Shown here: in pieces, positions 14,121 through 26,058 of the stretch
Layout: each line of letters opens with the position of its first letter
Position numbering within the stretch: position 1 is the first letter of the stretch
Origin: Marsupella aquatica
Taxonomy: Eukaryota > Marchantiophyta
Direction: 5' to 3'
Length of the DNA stretch: 64,000 bases
NCBI GenBank assembly: GCA_973895155.1
Contig: OZ316893.1
Location: 13,578,001-13,642,000 of the forward strand
Program-made: the position numbers and the translations under genes
The notes under the pieces: model-generated
Seen by the model: the letters and a program-made list of their open reading frames with translations, nothing else
Told to the model about the DNA's origin: nothing
Database searches by the model: none

Positions 14121-15168
14121 CACTCTATAAGATACGAGCCCCTGTGTCCACTGCACAAGGAGGGCAGGCCCATAGGGAGTCTGGCCGGGGTATTTATGGG
14201 GCAGTGTGGGGAGGCACATATGCGTCAGGGGTGCCCATTTTCTCCATCAATGGTCCCAAAAAACAGTTAAACTAATCCAACCACTGTGTATCTTTCCAAC
14301 CCAGGAGCCTTTTTGTATTGGGACGAAGTACCAAAAAATGAGGGATCCCTTATTATAATTATATATATATATATATATATCTAAGGAAGGGATGTTGAGA
14401 ATATTCTTGATCATTTTTTCCTGAATTATATCCTGACCTCATTTATCTCTAGATTTACAGATGACCATTAAAATTTGCCGAATGGGGTTTAAGTCACACA
14501 AGAATGTTTTACTGACAAGTACTTAAAAGTTGCTTTATCACGAAATGTTCTTCTAAATATATATCTGGTTGTCAATCTGTGATGTCGTCCAATTATCTGG
14601 ACACTGCTTCTTCCAGTGAATATGCACTTAGGCCTAGTTCACTGTCCTACTATTGTAATGTGTGTATTTTCAGTTTTCGTCGCCCTCAGGCCTCAACTCC
14701 ACTTCGTCGTCCATCCTTCCTTTTCTTTCGTTTCTCCCGTCCGTGAGAAGTTTGCATTTCCCGATGCCCGGAGGAAAATATAATTCCGTGGGGCCGCCGC
14801 CCTTTTTACCGGGATTCTCCCTTTAGCGGGGTGCTGCTCTCCGAGTTTCCCGGAACTCGCGGTATAGAAATCCGTCGATACGCGACGGTATGTTTTAGAC
14901 GGTATTCGTCTTTTGGTCGCACGATAATTCTCGCGGTTTTAAATAATGATTCTTTGTCTTTCTTTTCAAGGGTCCGCCTACTTTAGTTTTTCTTGTCCCC
15001 ATTTTGTCCTTTGTCGGCAGGCAAGAACTGATGGGGAGCCCCAACTCCCCCAAGTCGATGGGGAGCAGCGTTTTTTCTGGTGGCGAAAATTCGACATATT
15101 ACACTTCCCCAAAAAAGCTTTTGCCATTTTTGGCTGTAGTAGTTTGTTGTCTCATTAGCTAGTGTCCC

Positions 15169-15640
15169 GGTCCCACTAGCCAGAATCTAACGGTAATCCT
15201 AAAATCTATGGATATCAAGAAAATACTCCCATAGGGAATATTTTGAGCTTCTTCTCCTTCACATAACATTCCCCACTCTGGTTAAAAAATAAAAACCTTA
15301 AAAAATATAATTAAGGTTAAAATACACTGATGGGGAGCCCCGGGACTGGGAGGGAATCATGGAATATTATTACCCAATAATGCACAAAAGGGGAAGCCTA
15401 AATGGGGGCTCTCAAAAATAGGGACGCCAAGTCCCACGGGCCAGGCTGGGGTAGGGAGTACGATCACTCCTTTTGACACCCCCTGTGCAGCGTATTTTTA
15501 AGGTTCTTTGGTTTTATCCAGTGGCAAATGTCAGCCTCTAAAAGAGGAGATGCTAGGAATAATCAGTTTTTCAATTATATCCTGACCGTCAGATATCTAT
15601 AGATTTACAAACTACCATTAGATTCTGGCTAGTGGGGTCC
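15169..15640. mobile_element. Non-coding TIR element (MITE-like), about 470 bp
   Basis: The left end at about 15170-15216 contains 'actagccagaatctaacggt'. The right end at about 15589-15640 is its reverse complement with a few changes. No coding capacity lies between. The right half of the element reappears in opposite orientation at 61915-62080, and a more decayed right end lies at about 14425-14495, so this is a small dispersed family. No clear target duplication was identified. Confidence 0.7.
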
Positions 15641-15971
15641 ATGATTTCGTGTGAAAGTGGCATAGAAGAATCTAGCAAATTTTAGCCAAAAGTGGCTAAC
15701 ACTTTTGGGGGGTGGTATCTGGCAAAACTTTGCATCTAAAAAATAAGTTGCCCCGTGGCCTAAAAATATATATCTTATTTTAAGGTGTATACAATATATA
15801 AAATATATGAGTTTGGGACTTGAGAACCAATGAGAATGGCCTGCAGTGTTACTTATAGGCCAGGGAGTACCTTTGGAGTTCAACAGGGAGTGTGAAGGAA
15901 AATCATACTCCCTACTACAATAGTTGTACACTTTGTCTCACGTATGTACTCCTCATTCTCAGCCCATGGAA

Positions 15972-16681
15972 CCTAGTCCTTTAAATAGGGGGTCTCAGTT
16001 CACTCACGCCAGTCAAAACAATCATAGGAAATAGTTGGCTCCGGGTTTGAAAATGTAATGACCAGGATTTTGGAATTCTTGCACTTTTGGGGGACGTTGG
16101 TTTGGAGCTTGTACCAGGTAGCTCGTAAATGTCCTCATGCTCATCTTTGAGGATCCCTACCTGACGGCGAGATCATCTTTGGGACCTCCTAACATAGGCA
16201 AGCTCATTTTTTTTAATTAAATATTTTTCCTATGCATAGGCAAGCTCAATCTTATGTTGAGCATAGACGACATTTGCAACGGCAAGCTCATGAACCATCC
16301 AACGCACAATAGTCGACACAGAGAGATACATGGTTCACCTCCACATGAGACTACGTCCACGGGAACACACAAGAGCTTTATTGCACTCTAGGCCGACTGG
16401 CCATACCAAGCATGCACAGCACAAGCTCTCCCTATCTCTCAACTAGCTCTGTAACAATGAGCCTAAGTTCCACCAGGGTCTAGCATCAGCCCTGGCTATA
16501 TGCGCAACAGCACTAGCGCTAACATTAGCTAAGTCCTAACCCGAGTTAGACTAACTGTGGTTAGCTCATGAGTCACAAGACTAGAGCAATATCTAACATC
16601 CTGGTCATTACATTTTTGGACTGGGAGCCAACTATTTCCTATGATTGTTTTGACTGGCGTTAGTGAACTGAGCGACTAGGT
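15972..16681. repeat. Inverted repeat, arms of 85-95 bp, holding an LTR-like insert
   Basis: The arms at about 15972-16067 and 16598-16681 are close reverse complements; both contain 'ccagtcaaaacaatcatagg' or its complement. The interior of about 530 bp is mostly an LTR-like copy at 16256-16598 whose right edge abuts the right arm. The whole could be a TIR element with a nested insertion, or an inverted duplication formed at the insertion. Confidence 0.75.
16256..16598 (-). mobile_element. Solo LTR-like copy (family A)
   Basis: Read on the minus strand, it starts TGTTAGATATTG and ends GCTCAACA, giving TG...CA ends over 343 bp. It shares blocks such as 'aaagctcttgtgtgtt' and a 'ggtgaaccatgtatctctct'-like block with copies at 17119-17600 (+), 17650-17830 (+), 47635-47953 (-) and 63642-64000 (+). 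No internal coding region accompanies any of them. Flanking 5-bp duplications were not found. Confidence 0.65.
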
Positions 16682-17118
16682 CCATATTATTTTGCATTCG
16701 CGGCCAACCAAGAAAAGCTCACGACATGAGACAAAAATTTGAGCTTTTGCTTTCTCATTGAGAGACAAGAATGATGAACGTACGCTAGGAACAAACCTAT
16801 TGATTGCAGCATAAAAAACAATCAACATTGGGAATGCAATCTGAGACAATTAGGCATCTATAGACTACAAGTGTGAGACAGGACAAGGGTGAGGCAAGGC
16901 ATTGCAATTGACGGCAGTGCAAAGGTTGCTTGATCAATTTGCATCGCTTTTGGGTGGACAAGCGAGAACACCTTACGGTGAGGCAGTACATTTTGCAGCA
17001 TTTAGGGCGGACAAGAAGTTGAGACAAGAAGAAGCCATTGCAACTAACCTCCCTATTCACCAATTTCAGGTAAGTTACTCACTCTTCTTATGGTTGTCTT
17101 ATGTCATTTCCTTGTTAG

Positions 17119-17830
17119 TGTCTATTAGGCATTTACTCTTAGATCTAGAGTCATTTTGTAACTGCAATTAGTCAAGTCGTAGTTAGATGCTTGGTTACAG
17201 TGAGATGTGCAACTACTACTTACACTAGCATGACATAGTTAACGGGGGCAACTTAGGCTCATAGTTATAGAGCCTGTTGGGAGATAGGGAGGGTTCAGTC
17301 TATGGAAACTTGCTATATTCAATAGGCTTAGAGTTCAACAAAGCTCTCTTGTGTGTTTCCATAAACGTAGCCTCTAGTGAGGTGAACCCCATATCTTTTT
17401 AAGGGAAAATCTGTGAAACCCCACACAAAGGGAAGAGTCAGCCACAATTGTTGAGAAGAGTCAGCCACAACAGTTAAACCCAAGACCTATCAGTCTCTAC
17501 TCAAGTGAGTTACCATAAAGTCATGCCTCTCTAGGCTGAACCACATATTTCTTATGTTGACTACTTGTGTATTTGATGGATGTTGCTTATATGTGCACGT
17601 TGTCTTATGAGTAATGGTCATTTCACTCAACACTCTCGTGCCAGCATTGTGTTAGGCATTTACTCTTAGGTCTAGAGTTACGCAAGGAGGTACGATTATG
17701 GCCATAGTTAGGCTAACTATAATCATGAACTTCATTAGGTTAGCCATGATGCATCCTCATACCCATGCCATGTTTGTTTGTGGAAAAGGAACTCATGCTC
17801 ATTGTTACAGAGCATCTGAGTGATTAGTGA
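17119..17830 (+). mobile_element. Two tandem, partial family-A LTR-like copies
   Basis: One copy begins near 17119 with 'attaggcatttactcttag' and runs to the 'gaaccacatatttctt' block near 17560, with about 100 bp of extra sequence inside. A second copy begins at 17650 with 'tgttaggcatttactcttag' and fades before 17830, where a palindromic element starts. The arrangement suggests nested or tandem insertion followed by decay. Confidence 0.55.
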
Positions 17831-18017
17831 ATCACATCAAGGTAATATTTGTGAATCACATTGAATGATTTGATGTGATTCATGAATATTACCTCAATGT
17901 GATTCACTAATTTGGAGTCACTATTGAGGGGAAATTAGACCAAGTGGACCTATCCTAATTTCCTTACCCAATTAGTGAATCGCATTGAGGTAATATTCGT
18001 GAATCACATCAAATCAT
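17821..18017. mobile_element. Palindromic element built on a 42-bp motif
   Basis: The motif containing 'attagtgaatcacatcaagg' and 'gtgaatcacat' occurs at 17821-17862 (+), as its reverse complement at 17870-17911, and again in direct orientation at 17970-18017. The first two arms are only about 8 bp apart, so the DNA could form a long hairpin. No coding capacity; probably a MITE or the end of one. Confidence 0.75.
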
Positions 18018-19446
18018 GGAATAGTCATCATACCTCAATTTCACGCTATTGCCCCCTAAAACTCTTGACAATTAGATTCTAAGTGATCTCATATGTGACA
18101 TATTGCTTTATATTGGAGCTATAGCTTGCACAAGACACGGAGGGATGATTTTGATTTTCAAAATCAGTCTAAGAGCTCAACATCATTCATTCAGGCTCTT
18201 AAAGTACCTTATTTTTAATTTCTCCATGTACAAACTAAAACACTTTCTCGGCTCAGTGGAGCACTGGCAACGACATAGTTGCTTCTGCCAGTTCCGCTAC
18301 ACTGCCCCAAAAACATATTTCAGTTTTTTCCAGTCTCCGATGTCCCATCCTCTCCTGTTGGTCGACCCTCTCCCTTTGTCTTTGCACTACGTGCCTGCGG
18401 ACTGTTTGACATAAAAAATCTCCCATGTAAGTGTTATGCAGGTTGTCACTAGATTGCAGAAAGATGTGATTTCATAAAATGGAACAGGTCTGGCAAGGCC
18501 CCGTAAGCTTGCCCAGCAGGGCCAATTCAAATAAACCCACCTCCACCCCCTTCCCCCTCTTTAGTTGCCGGGTCCATAGGTGGTGACTGGGGCTCATGTA
18601 GCCAACAGCAGCTCATTCCCATCTTGTAAATAGGCTGGGTCACATTTGAGACCCCCTAGTAAAAATGCTCCTAGCCCACCGTAACTTACAGGTTTTTCCT
18701 TATGTGCCACCAGACTCCACCTAGTCTTTCGAGTGATAAGAGCAACATGGAACCCAAAAATCTAAGAATTGGAAATTCAGTAAGATCGATAACGTACTCC
18801 AGTACTGTTGTTCAGGGTGTGAATAAATGACAGGGACTACTTTCCACCTCCCTTGAGGAAAAGCCCAATAGTAGACTAGTTCAATCATGGTTCAGGGATC
18901 CAATCAGGACCCCCAATAATCGCACGGGGATGGGAACGAGGCAAAAAGAAGAAGCAGAAAAGAAAGGGGAGGAGAAAAGAAGAACGAAAAGAAAGGGGAA
19001 AGAAAAAGAAAAAGGTGAGGAATTGAGGCCAAAAGGAGAAATTCCTCTCCCGTGGGAGCGGGAAGCAAAAAGGAAAATTGGTTCACTTTTTTTCTGCCCA
19101 TAGAGTATTCCTTAAAAATAAGGCCCGGGCCCTGTTTTAGAATAGGGTAGCCTGAACTTGGTTTGTGATTCTTAAATGCAAAGAGTTATTTATATTTGCT
19201 TCCAGACTTGACTTCTGTAGGTGGCCTGTTCAATTTTTCCCAACTGTAAAATTTTGTCAGCCTATTTGTTTCATGCTTTGCTGGCAGGTAGCCAAAGCAT
19301 GTGTCCGCAGCCAATTTTAACAGACAACATGGTTTTCTGAGGCATTTATCCTCATATGAAGTTTTTACATTTTCATGGTTCAATTTAGGACAGTTATGTA
19401 TCCATTTTGGGAAAGTGGCTATCAGAGATTTGAAAAACAAAGGCTG

Positions 19447-19950
19447 CGTGTCATGTCTAGAATTGCATTTACTCCCATGCCCTAAAACTCTGTATATTTT
19501 CCAGTCCTACGTGTCATGTCTAGAATTGCATTTACTCCCATGCCCTAAAACTCTGTATATTTTCCAGTCCACCCTATTTGTAGTAGTGTCACCTAATGCC
19601 TTTAGTTACCTACTTTCCAATACCATAGGCATATAACCTGTGATGCCTAGAATTTAATTTACTCCCCATTTCACAAAACTGGGTGCTTATCCTTCACTCC
19701 AGCCTTTTAGAATGCACCAATGTTTTCCTCATATAAAATTTTCAACCTGTCATGTCTAGAATTTAATTTACTTCCAATTTGTTCACTCCAAACTTTAGAA
19801 TGCACCTAGTGTTTTAGGTGCATAGTTTACCACTACCATGGTGGCTAGAAATTAATTTACGCCCCATTTCACACAACTGGGTGCATATTTGTTCAGTCCA
19901 CCCTTTTCGAAATGTCACCTAGTGTTTTAGCTGCCTGATTACCACTACCA
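19447..19950. repeat. 63-bp exact tandem pair and diverged copies
   Basis: The segment starting 'tgtcatgtctagaattgcat' at 19449 is repeated almost perfectly at 19512. More diverged units built on 'tgtctagaatttaatttact' follow to about 19950, several joined by a 'cacctagtgttttag' block. This is an expanded, ageing tandem array with one recent duplication at its left end. Confidence 0.8.
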
Positions 19951-20114
19951 TAGAACACCCCGAGGTTCACTGTTTGATTACATAAACCCTCCTTGTTACT
20001 GTAGTTGTGAATGCACCTAGTATGTTGACGTGGCAGACAAATAAATGTAGAGGGAGGATTTTAACGAGGAATTGCACGCTAGTCAAGGTTCAAAAATCTA
20101 GCAAGAATAACCGA

Positions 20115-20187
20115 CGCCGCCCGGGGGGCTCGAACCCCCGACCACAAGGTTAAGAGCCTTGCGCTCTACCAACTGAGCTAGGGCGGC
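20115..20187 (-). tRNA. tRNA-Lys(CUU)
   Basis: On the minus strand the full cloverleaf can be drawn. It has a perfect 7-bp acceptor stem (GCCGCCC with GGGCGGC), a D arm with AGTTGGTA, a 5-bp anticodon stem (CAAGG with CCTTG) around the loop CTCTTAA, and a T arm of GGGGG, TTCGAGC and CCCCC. The anticodon is CTT, giving lysine. The discriminator is G. There is no intron and no encoded CCA, as expected of a nuclear gene. The A box and B box are intact, so it is likely functional. Confidence 0.97.
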
Positions 20188-21284
20188 TTATGCTAATAGG
20201 ATTGAAAACATTATATTAAAAGTTTACTGTTCTACTTAATTATTACCGTGGCTAAACCCTCATTTGGGAGAGTAAACGAGATGGAAATGAGAGCAATCCG
20301 GAGAACAGTCATCTGCAGCTAGTTGATGCCAATTCGGTGGGATCAGGGTTTGTATTTGAAAAAAAAATTGTTGTTTCGTGAGACGATCAGACAAGGACGT
20401 AAAGAGAGCCTACGGAATCTCCCAGACGAGTACCTTTCCCGAGTAATGGTATGTATCTCAAGGTTTTCTTCACGATGCAAGTAACAGTGGGACACTGCTG
20501 TGACAATTTGCCCTGGAACTAACCATTTATCGACCCCAACAATCGAGTCAGCTACCTTCTGTCATGGTGAAGAAACATCCAATTGAAAGAAGTGACTGAC
20601 AATTTCTTCAAGAATGGGTTTCAGCACTCGAAACATGTTCCTGGGGTGCATGATGTGCACAAATTCCTAGACGTGGGAGTAGGGAGCCATCCAGAAAGAG
20701 TCAATATGCAGAAACATGCTATCCCCAGAGAAAAGCAGCGTCCCTTTGATCCTCAGCCTGGATGACAGAATTACGAAACAACCCGTCCTCGAGGAACTGG
20801 GTCATGAAGATACTATAAAAAAGGCTGCCTACCAAGTAAATTTAATTTTATAAGAGAAATCTAATTCAACAGCAGTTGATGACGAGATGAGTGGCACCGA
20901 AGCGAAAGATGGTAACCTAAACAACACCAGCTCCCCACACATCGTCATCGCTCACAACGTTTACCACCAGAGTCTGCCTGCCTCTTGGCACCTGCCAAAA
21001 GAGAAAGACATGGATTTCTTGTGAATCAGCTGCGTAGGACCAATTCTACTCATGGATCTTCGAGTAAGATCGTTCAACTTTCCTATCTGCCAACTCATGG
21101 CAGAGTACGTCCCCACTCATCCTGATTTTACAACCTTCGAAACTGGACTAAGGGGACAATAATTTGACTAATTACATTGCTTGGATGTGCGTTGTACTTA
21201 TCCAATATCTTCTGACTTCAGATGGAAAATGACAACGGATACGGTGACAGAGAAGAAGGCTCAACATTAAAGAGATGTCCTTCC
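20188..21284. other. Spacer between tRNA-Lys and the 2Fe-2S gene
   Basis: No gene is supported. It probably includes the 3' flank of the minus-strand 2Fe-2S gene. Short coding-like frames occur on both strands, for example at 20583-20765, but none has matching splice sites. Confidence 0.4.
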
Positions 21285-23520
21285 CTAACGTTCGGACCCA
21301 ATGTGGTCCCACATGTCACTCCAATCAACAGCTGGGACAAGAAAGAAACCCAGCCTACTGAAGTTGGAGGCCGCTTTTCATTGTTCTTGCTCTGGTAAGA
21401 ACATAATGCTTCCCTTTACAGCTTTGAGAAAACCGATGATAGAATTTACGGTCATAGATAACTTACAGGACAGATACAGCTTCGTATCAAATCACTGCCT
21501 TTGGGATCTGCAGAGTATCCGACCTACACAGAACAAGACGTTTCACATGAACCTCAATCCCCCATATTGGACCACTGTGAACTTCACTCGCAGTATAGAA
21601 CGGAACACCATCCAACACAACGACAATTTTTTTCTGCATGAGAGAAACTATTTTTCAGGCCTGCCCAGCATTTTGAAATATATACTAGGAACCCAGGAGT
21701 CCGACTATCATGTCTTCGATCTCATCGCAACCCATTGATACATATGTAAACTCAAGACGGAGTGGAAGAAACCTCTATGGCTCCACCCTCGACCTCCATT
21801 TCACAATGGTAGCAAGATCCCTCAAAGCAAAAATCCTACAGAGCCAGTGCTGGGAGTATTAATATCAGATTGAAGACGTTAGACCACTGAACAGATCCAA
21901 ACGACACCACGACAATTAATATGCCAACGGATGGAAAGAAGTCTAATGGAATTATTAGTCAAGAATAACTATAATTGACTACTTTCGTTGAAGTTAAAGA
22001 ACTATTGCCTGAGAGAAATAGCAATGCCTTAGGGATGTCAAAAAAGTACAAACCCTAGTGGGAATCATCACACCGCTACTCTCGGCTACTTTTAGGAGAT
22101 TGTCACCTGCCCTACAGTTGACAGTCACCTGCAGTCCAAGAGGGGTTAGTTCGCCATCGCAAATAGACGACTTAACCAATAAACAACACACCTATCAGTC
22201 CACTAAGCTCTCCTTCACGTAAACAGCACTGCATAAACAACACATAATAATCCCTTTAAAACACTTTGTACTCCTAATGTATGCCAGGACTTGCTTCATG
22301 GTATGATTCTGTTCGGACTGTGCGAAATGTGGCAACGAGTTTGTCTCGTTGCTTTGTGGCAAACTCTTTTCAAGACAAAACGTGCTCGAGCAGGGAGACA
22401 AGACACTCGAGGAGTATGTTTTATGGATAACATATTTAGAAGAGAAAGCATCAAAGGGACTTGGAATTGCCTAAGGCAAAGAAATAGACAAGGCACTGAA
22501 AAAAGCCGAGGAGGAAAGTATGCTACTGGAGGAGTTCGAACAACTATAAAATCATATTATTGCAAGCCTCAAGTTGAGAGTATGAATTGATCTAAGTTGA
22601 AGACCCATACTGCTGCCAGCTTTGAAAGGAGGGAATTATAAGTACAACTGTCTGAAGTAACTATTTTGCCATGAAAAAAACATCGTCAGCTAGCAGTCTT
22701 GTGGGACTGGCTTCTTCCCTGCTTCCTCTCGTATCTATCAGAGACTCTTGTGGTCCTTGTCAACCGCGGCATGCTTGGACTACTGGGAGTGTCAAATCTA
22801 CGACATGCCTTGACTTGTTATCCCATAAATACAGAGATCATCAAATTTATAGAGAATGAATGAATGAATTACAGTCCACACTGGCTAAATATTGTACAAG
22901 ATGTCCATCAGCATCAAGCCCCACAGCCAAGAGAATACAGTAGCAGAAACCAGTTCAAGTCTCTGATCTTACTACGATGTCTAATGAACAAACCTACTCA
23001 TTTCTGTTCTACGTGTAAAAAAATTGTGTAAACAAATGGACATGCCTCAGAGATGAGGTGGCGTAGGACCTAAGGTCAAGCCCAAACATTGTCATGAAAG
23101 CCACATTCAAACACTTTCATAGTCGAAATTCGTGAATCACACAAATTTTAGCAGCAAAAGCAGGAAACTACCTAGCTGTCCCGACTATCAGTCCTGATCT
23201 CAACTAGATGTTTAAACTGAACAACCAGTTTCTGATTAGTCAGGGACAAGAATCGAAGCACTGATTGGCGTTGCTTTGCAAAAGATGAATACTCACAGAT
23301 TTACATCTAGCTTATTTCTGGGGATCACATTCCAACAGGTCGTGGTACTCATCATCTACTCGTCCCAGATGACAACGTTTGTAAAATTTCTCTGATGTAT
23401 AGACCTTCCTGCATTGGCCGGATTCAAGAGCCAATCTGAATGGATCCAGAATGAAGGCATTACCAAGGCATATTGGGCAGCAGCAAAGCCTGGAGAGGAG
23501 ATGTGAGAGCCAGTTCCATG
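21285..23520 (-). CDS. Plastid-type 2Fe-2S ferredoxin-like protein, split gene, ends tentative
   Basis: Three internal exons are well supported and phase 0 throughout: 22054-22128, 21773-21835 and 21467-21523. They encode an alternating beta/helix start ('DNLLKVAESSGVMIPTR'), the cluster loop C-x4-C-x2-C ('CFEGSCYHCEMEVEGGA') and the distal cysteine ('DLIRSCICP'), the standard ligand set of plant-type 2Fe-2S domains. A likely first exon at 23465-23520 encodes a hydroxylated, hydrophobic start ('MELALTSPLQALLLP') like a plastid transit peptide and has a GTAATG donor. At least one exon between 23465 and 22128 is missing from this model. The last exon is ambiguous: 21285-21331 ends in a Trp/Asp-rich tail but has a phase mismatch with the preceding exon, and a splice at about 21391 gives a different tail. 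It probably acts in electron transfer or as a redox sensor in the plastid; partners are unknown. Confidence 0.8.
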
Positions 23521-23847
23521 CCGGTGACCGCCCTTCTGTTTGTCTTACATCTTCTCCGTTGGTTTCTTCCTGTCACCATCCTTGGCACCCTTCTACACTT
23601 TCTGCCAGAGCTCAGCCCCTTTGATGAGGAGCTACTGCATCGCTTCTAGGGGATATCTCCATCAATAGATTCTCCTCCTACACAGAGGAGAACGTCATCA
23701 ACGAATTCGCTCGTCAAATATGAAGAGTGGGGCAATGTCACGCTGTGTGACTAATTTGGCACGATGGCTGGCTAAATTTTCCCCAAAAGCTCGAAGACTT
23801 TTGCAGCATTTCTAGAGTGTCCTCTTGATTCTGAAGTAGGTCTGTTT

Positions 23848-25205
23848 CTAGGATGCTTGCACTGTATAATATGTCACTCGAGGATCTACGCCCACGGGAA
23901 CAACTACATCGACTTCTTCCTTGTCATGGATAACAATTTGAGAAGCTTCCCAGATCTCATCTTCCCTTGACTCATGAGTAACTAAACCATCACGCTCCTC
24001 AAAACTAACATATTCATCTGCACTCATATCAGGTAGATTCTCAGGGCGTGTAGAACCCAACTGCTCTAACAGCTCGGAAATCTTAGTGAGTTGTTGATTC
24101 AGCTCAAGCGAAGGCCCTAGGGAACTACCTCTGGCTTCGGGAAAACTATTCAAATTGTCAAACTGTTGCGTTTTTTCCTTTGTGCAGGTACATATTTCGG
24201 AACCCATTTAAAATTACAGTTGGGGTCACATCCACCCTCCAAGACTTCTCTAGACAAATAACAGCATTACATATATCCACGTTTGAGTACGCAGTCGTTT
24301 GATATCTGAGGAGATGCTTGCGATAGCAGGCCTTAACGAAGCTAATGATTCCTGCATCTACTATCGATACAGTCTAGAAAAGTTGGGAACGAATCTGACT
24401 AATGCTATCTTCAGATTTCTCTCTACAATTGCAAAACGTTTGCTACACTCAGAGCTAATCAGCAGCAGAACTTTCGATTTCCCTGTAGAAGCATTCTCTT
24501 ATCGAAATCCACGAGCTTTTCAAATATCTCAGTAGTCATCCTTGCTAAGTGAATAACATGCCATAGAATTCCAAGATTTGAGGGGTTCAGAATGTTCCTG
24601 GAGATACAAGCTTTTAGTCTTGCTTACATGTTGTTAAAAAATGAAGGGAGCTTAATGCTTTCATCCAAATTCGCAGTGAATCTAACAGTGATTCTCTCAT
24701 ATAACATCCTTGTACTCGAGATTCTCTTTGTGGCAAGAGTTTTAAAGGGCTGAAGTGCAAACAGCAAGTCTGTATCCTCCATGTCAAATACATTCCCCGG
24801 CTCATAGTCGGCGATCATAGATTTCACAGTATCAATCTGGTGCTGCACTTCTTCTGATGTTTGTACAAGCTGTTCGCCAGTAGTCAGGTGACCTTTCATC
24901 CCATGTAGTTTTTGGAAGCGTCCAGGCCAACCACTTGGCTTTGCTTTAGGGACATGATCAAGGCTTCCATAGAAGCGCCTGGCAACTTCACAGATCAAGG
25001 CATCTGTAAGAGGGACCCCCCTGGTTTTTCTTGCAAGAAACCAGGCATATGTGGCATCCTCTACTTCGGTACTAAGCAGTTTCCAATCCCGTTTACCATT
25101 CGGCATTGCTGTGTCTGCGAACCATTTATCTCTCCCTTTCAAGGTGCCTGAGATTGTGATTTCTGAAACAGGAAAATAATTTTTTTCTGTAGCCCATAGG
25201 CTCAC
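23848..25205 (-). pseudogene. Decayed pogo/Tigger-type transposase with CENP-B HTH
   Basis: An open segment at 24624-25205 encodes a CENP-B/Tc5-type helix-turn-helix ('YAWFLARKTRGVPLTDALIC' to 'GRFQKLHGM') and the start of the DDE domain ('TLATKRISSTRMLYERITV'). Further DDE pieces follow in shifted frames: 'MTTEIFEKLVDFDKRMLLQ' near 24530 and 'DAGIISFVKACYRKHLLRYQ' near 24310. The acidic C-terminal tail typical of these transposases ('MSADEYVSFEERD') is in 23848-24207. At least two frameshifts and several stops separate them. The position of the second catalytic Asp reads 'LISSECS', so that residue is lost, while the third sits in 'DAGII' just after a stop. It is therefore an inactive fossil. 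Terminal repeats were not identified. Confidence 0.85.
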
Positions 25206-26058
25206 CTCCTTGTTGGTGATGGATGTAGCATCCTAATGGAGACAGATCATCTTGCGTTGAGCATTAATCAACTCACTATTGTGAAGGAAGGAGAATATTG
25301 AAATGTCACTGACTATCTAAGTCTCGGTACGATGGGAACTCATTGTAAGAGCAGTTCTATGAAGAAAGAGACATGCTCTCTGTCTCCTCCATGTGGATCT
25401 GCAATGGCTCAAAAGGTCCATCCTTAGGTTTCCAATTTTGAATGGCGGGACAGACATACAGCATACTTAAAGAACTTCACGGAGAAGCATACAACTACCC
25501 CTTAACTACCACCCCAAATAGTAAATACCATGACCCAAACCACGAAGGCCAAGGCTAGGCTGAGATCACAACTCTGGACGAAATTTTGCAAGCACAAGCA
25601 AAACAACCTTCATTGTCCCCAAAACTTAAGCCGAGATCAACAGGCAACGTGCTCAACATATCAAGGATTGAATTCCCTCTATTAAGTCAAGAACCCAAAA
25701 AGGATTCATAGCACTAAAGAATGGACAAAGGGACAGCAGAGGAGCTAGAACACAAAGTCTGATGTAGTATGGAGCATAAACGAGCGAGTTGTAAGAGGCA
25801 GCAGGAGCAAACGCTGCTCCTGATCTAGCCCTTTGGAAGACGTCAATTATCATATATTTGAAAAGTAGTTTCCCTTTCTTTTCACAAAAAGGGACGGTGC
25901 TCCACCTTCCATCGTCTTAACTCTTTCTTGGTTTCTTTGATACTTTTGAATTTTGTTTTCTTGCCTTTATCAAGATGAAAGGAGTTGGCGTTTGGTAAAG
26001 AGCAATACGTACATTATTTGATCCACTATTGAAGGACACAGAAACTTCCTCTCCAAAG
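25206..26058. other. Spacer between the transposase fossil and the next minus-strand gene
   Basis: No gene is supported. The right part may be 3' untranslated sequence of the minus-strand candidate gene; the left part may include degraded 5' sequence of the pogo element. Confidence 0.4.

Larger units (their letters stand above)
12571..20114. other. Repeat-dominated intergenic region
   Basis: No convincing gene was found in these 7.5 kb. A GC-richer patch at about 14735-14940 is unexplained. Otherwise the region carries an AT microsatellite near 14360, T-rich tandem sequence at 13950-14115, two inverted-repeat elements, LTR-like copies, a palindromic element and diverged tandem repeats, listed separately. 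A 59-codon exon-like frame ending at a GTAAGT site near 17069 (+) could not be linked to other exons. Confidence 0.5.

Noticed and set aside
14735-14940. GC-rich patch considered as rRNA or a structured RNA
   Set aside because: It does not match rRNA segments I know, and no convincing long-range pairing was seen.
16894-17069. Plus-strand frame of about 59 codons ending at a perfect GTAAGT donor
   Set aside because: It could be an exon of a lost gene or element, but no second exon was found in the surrounding repeats.
21301-21738. 145-codon plus-strand open frame
   Set aside because: It is antisense to two exons of the 2Fe-2S gene, whose domain match and splice sites are far stronger.
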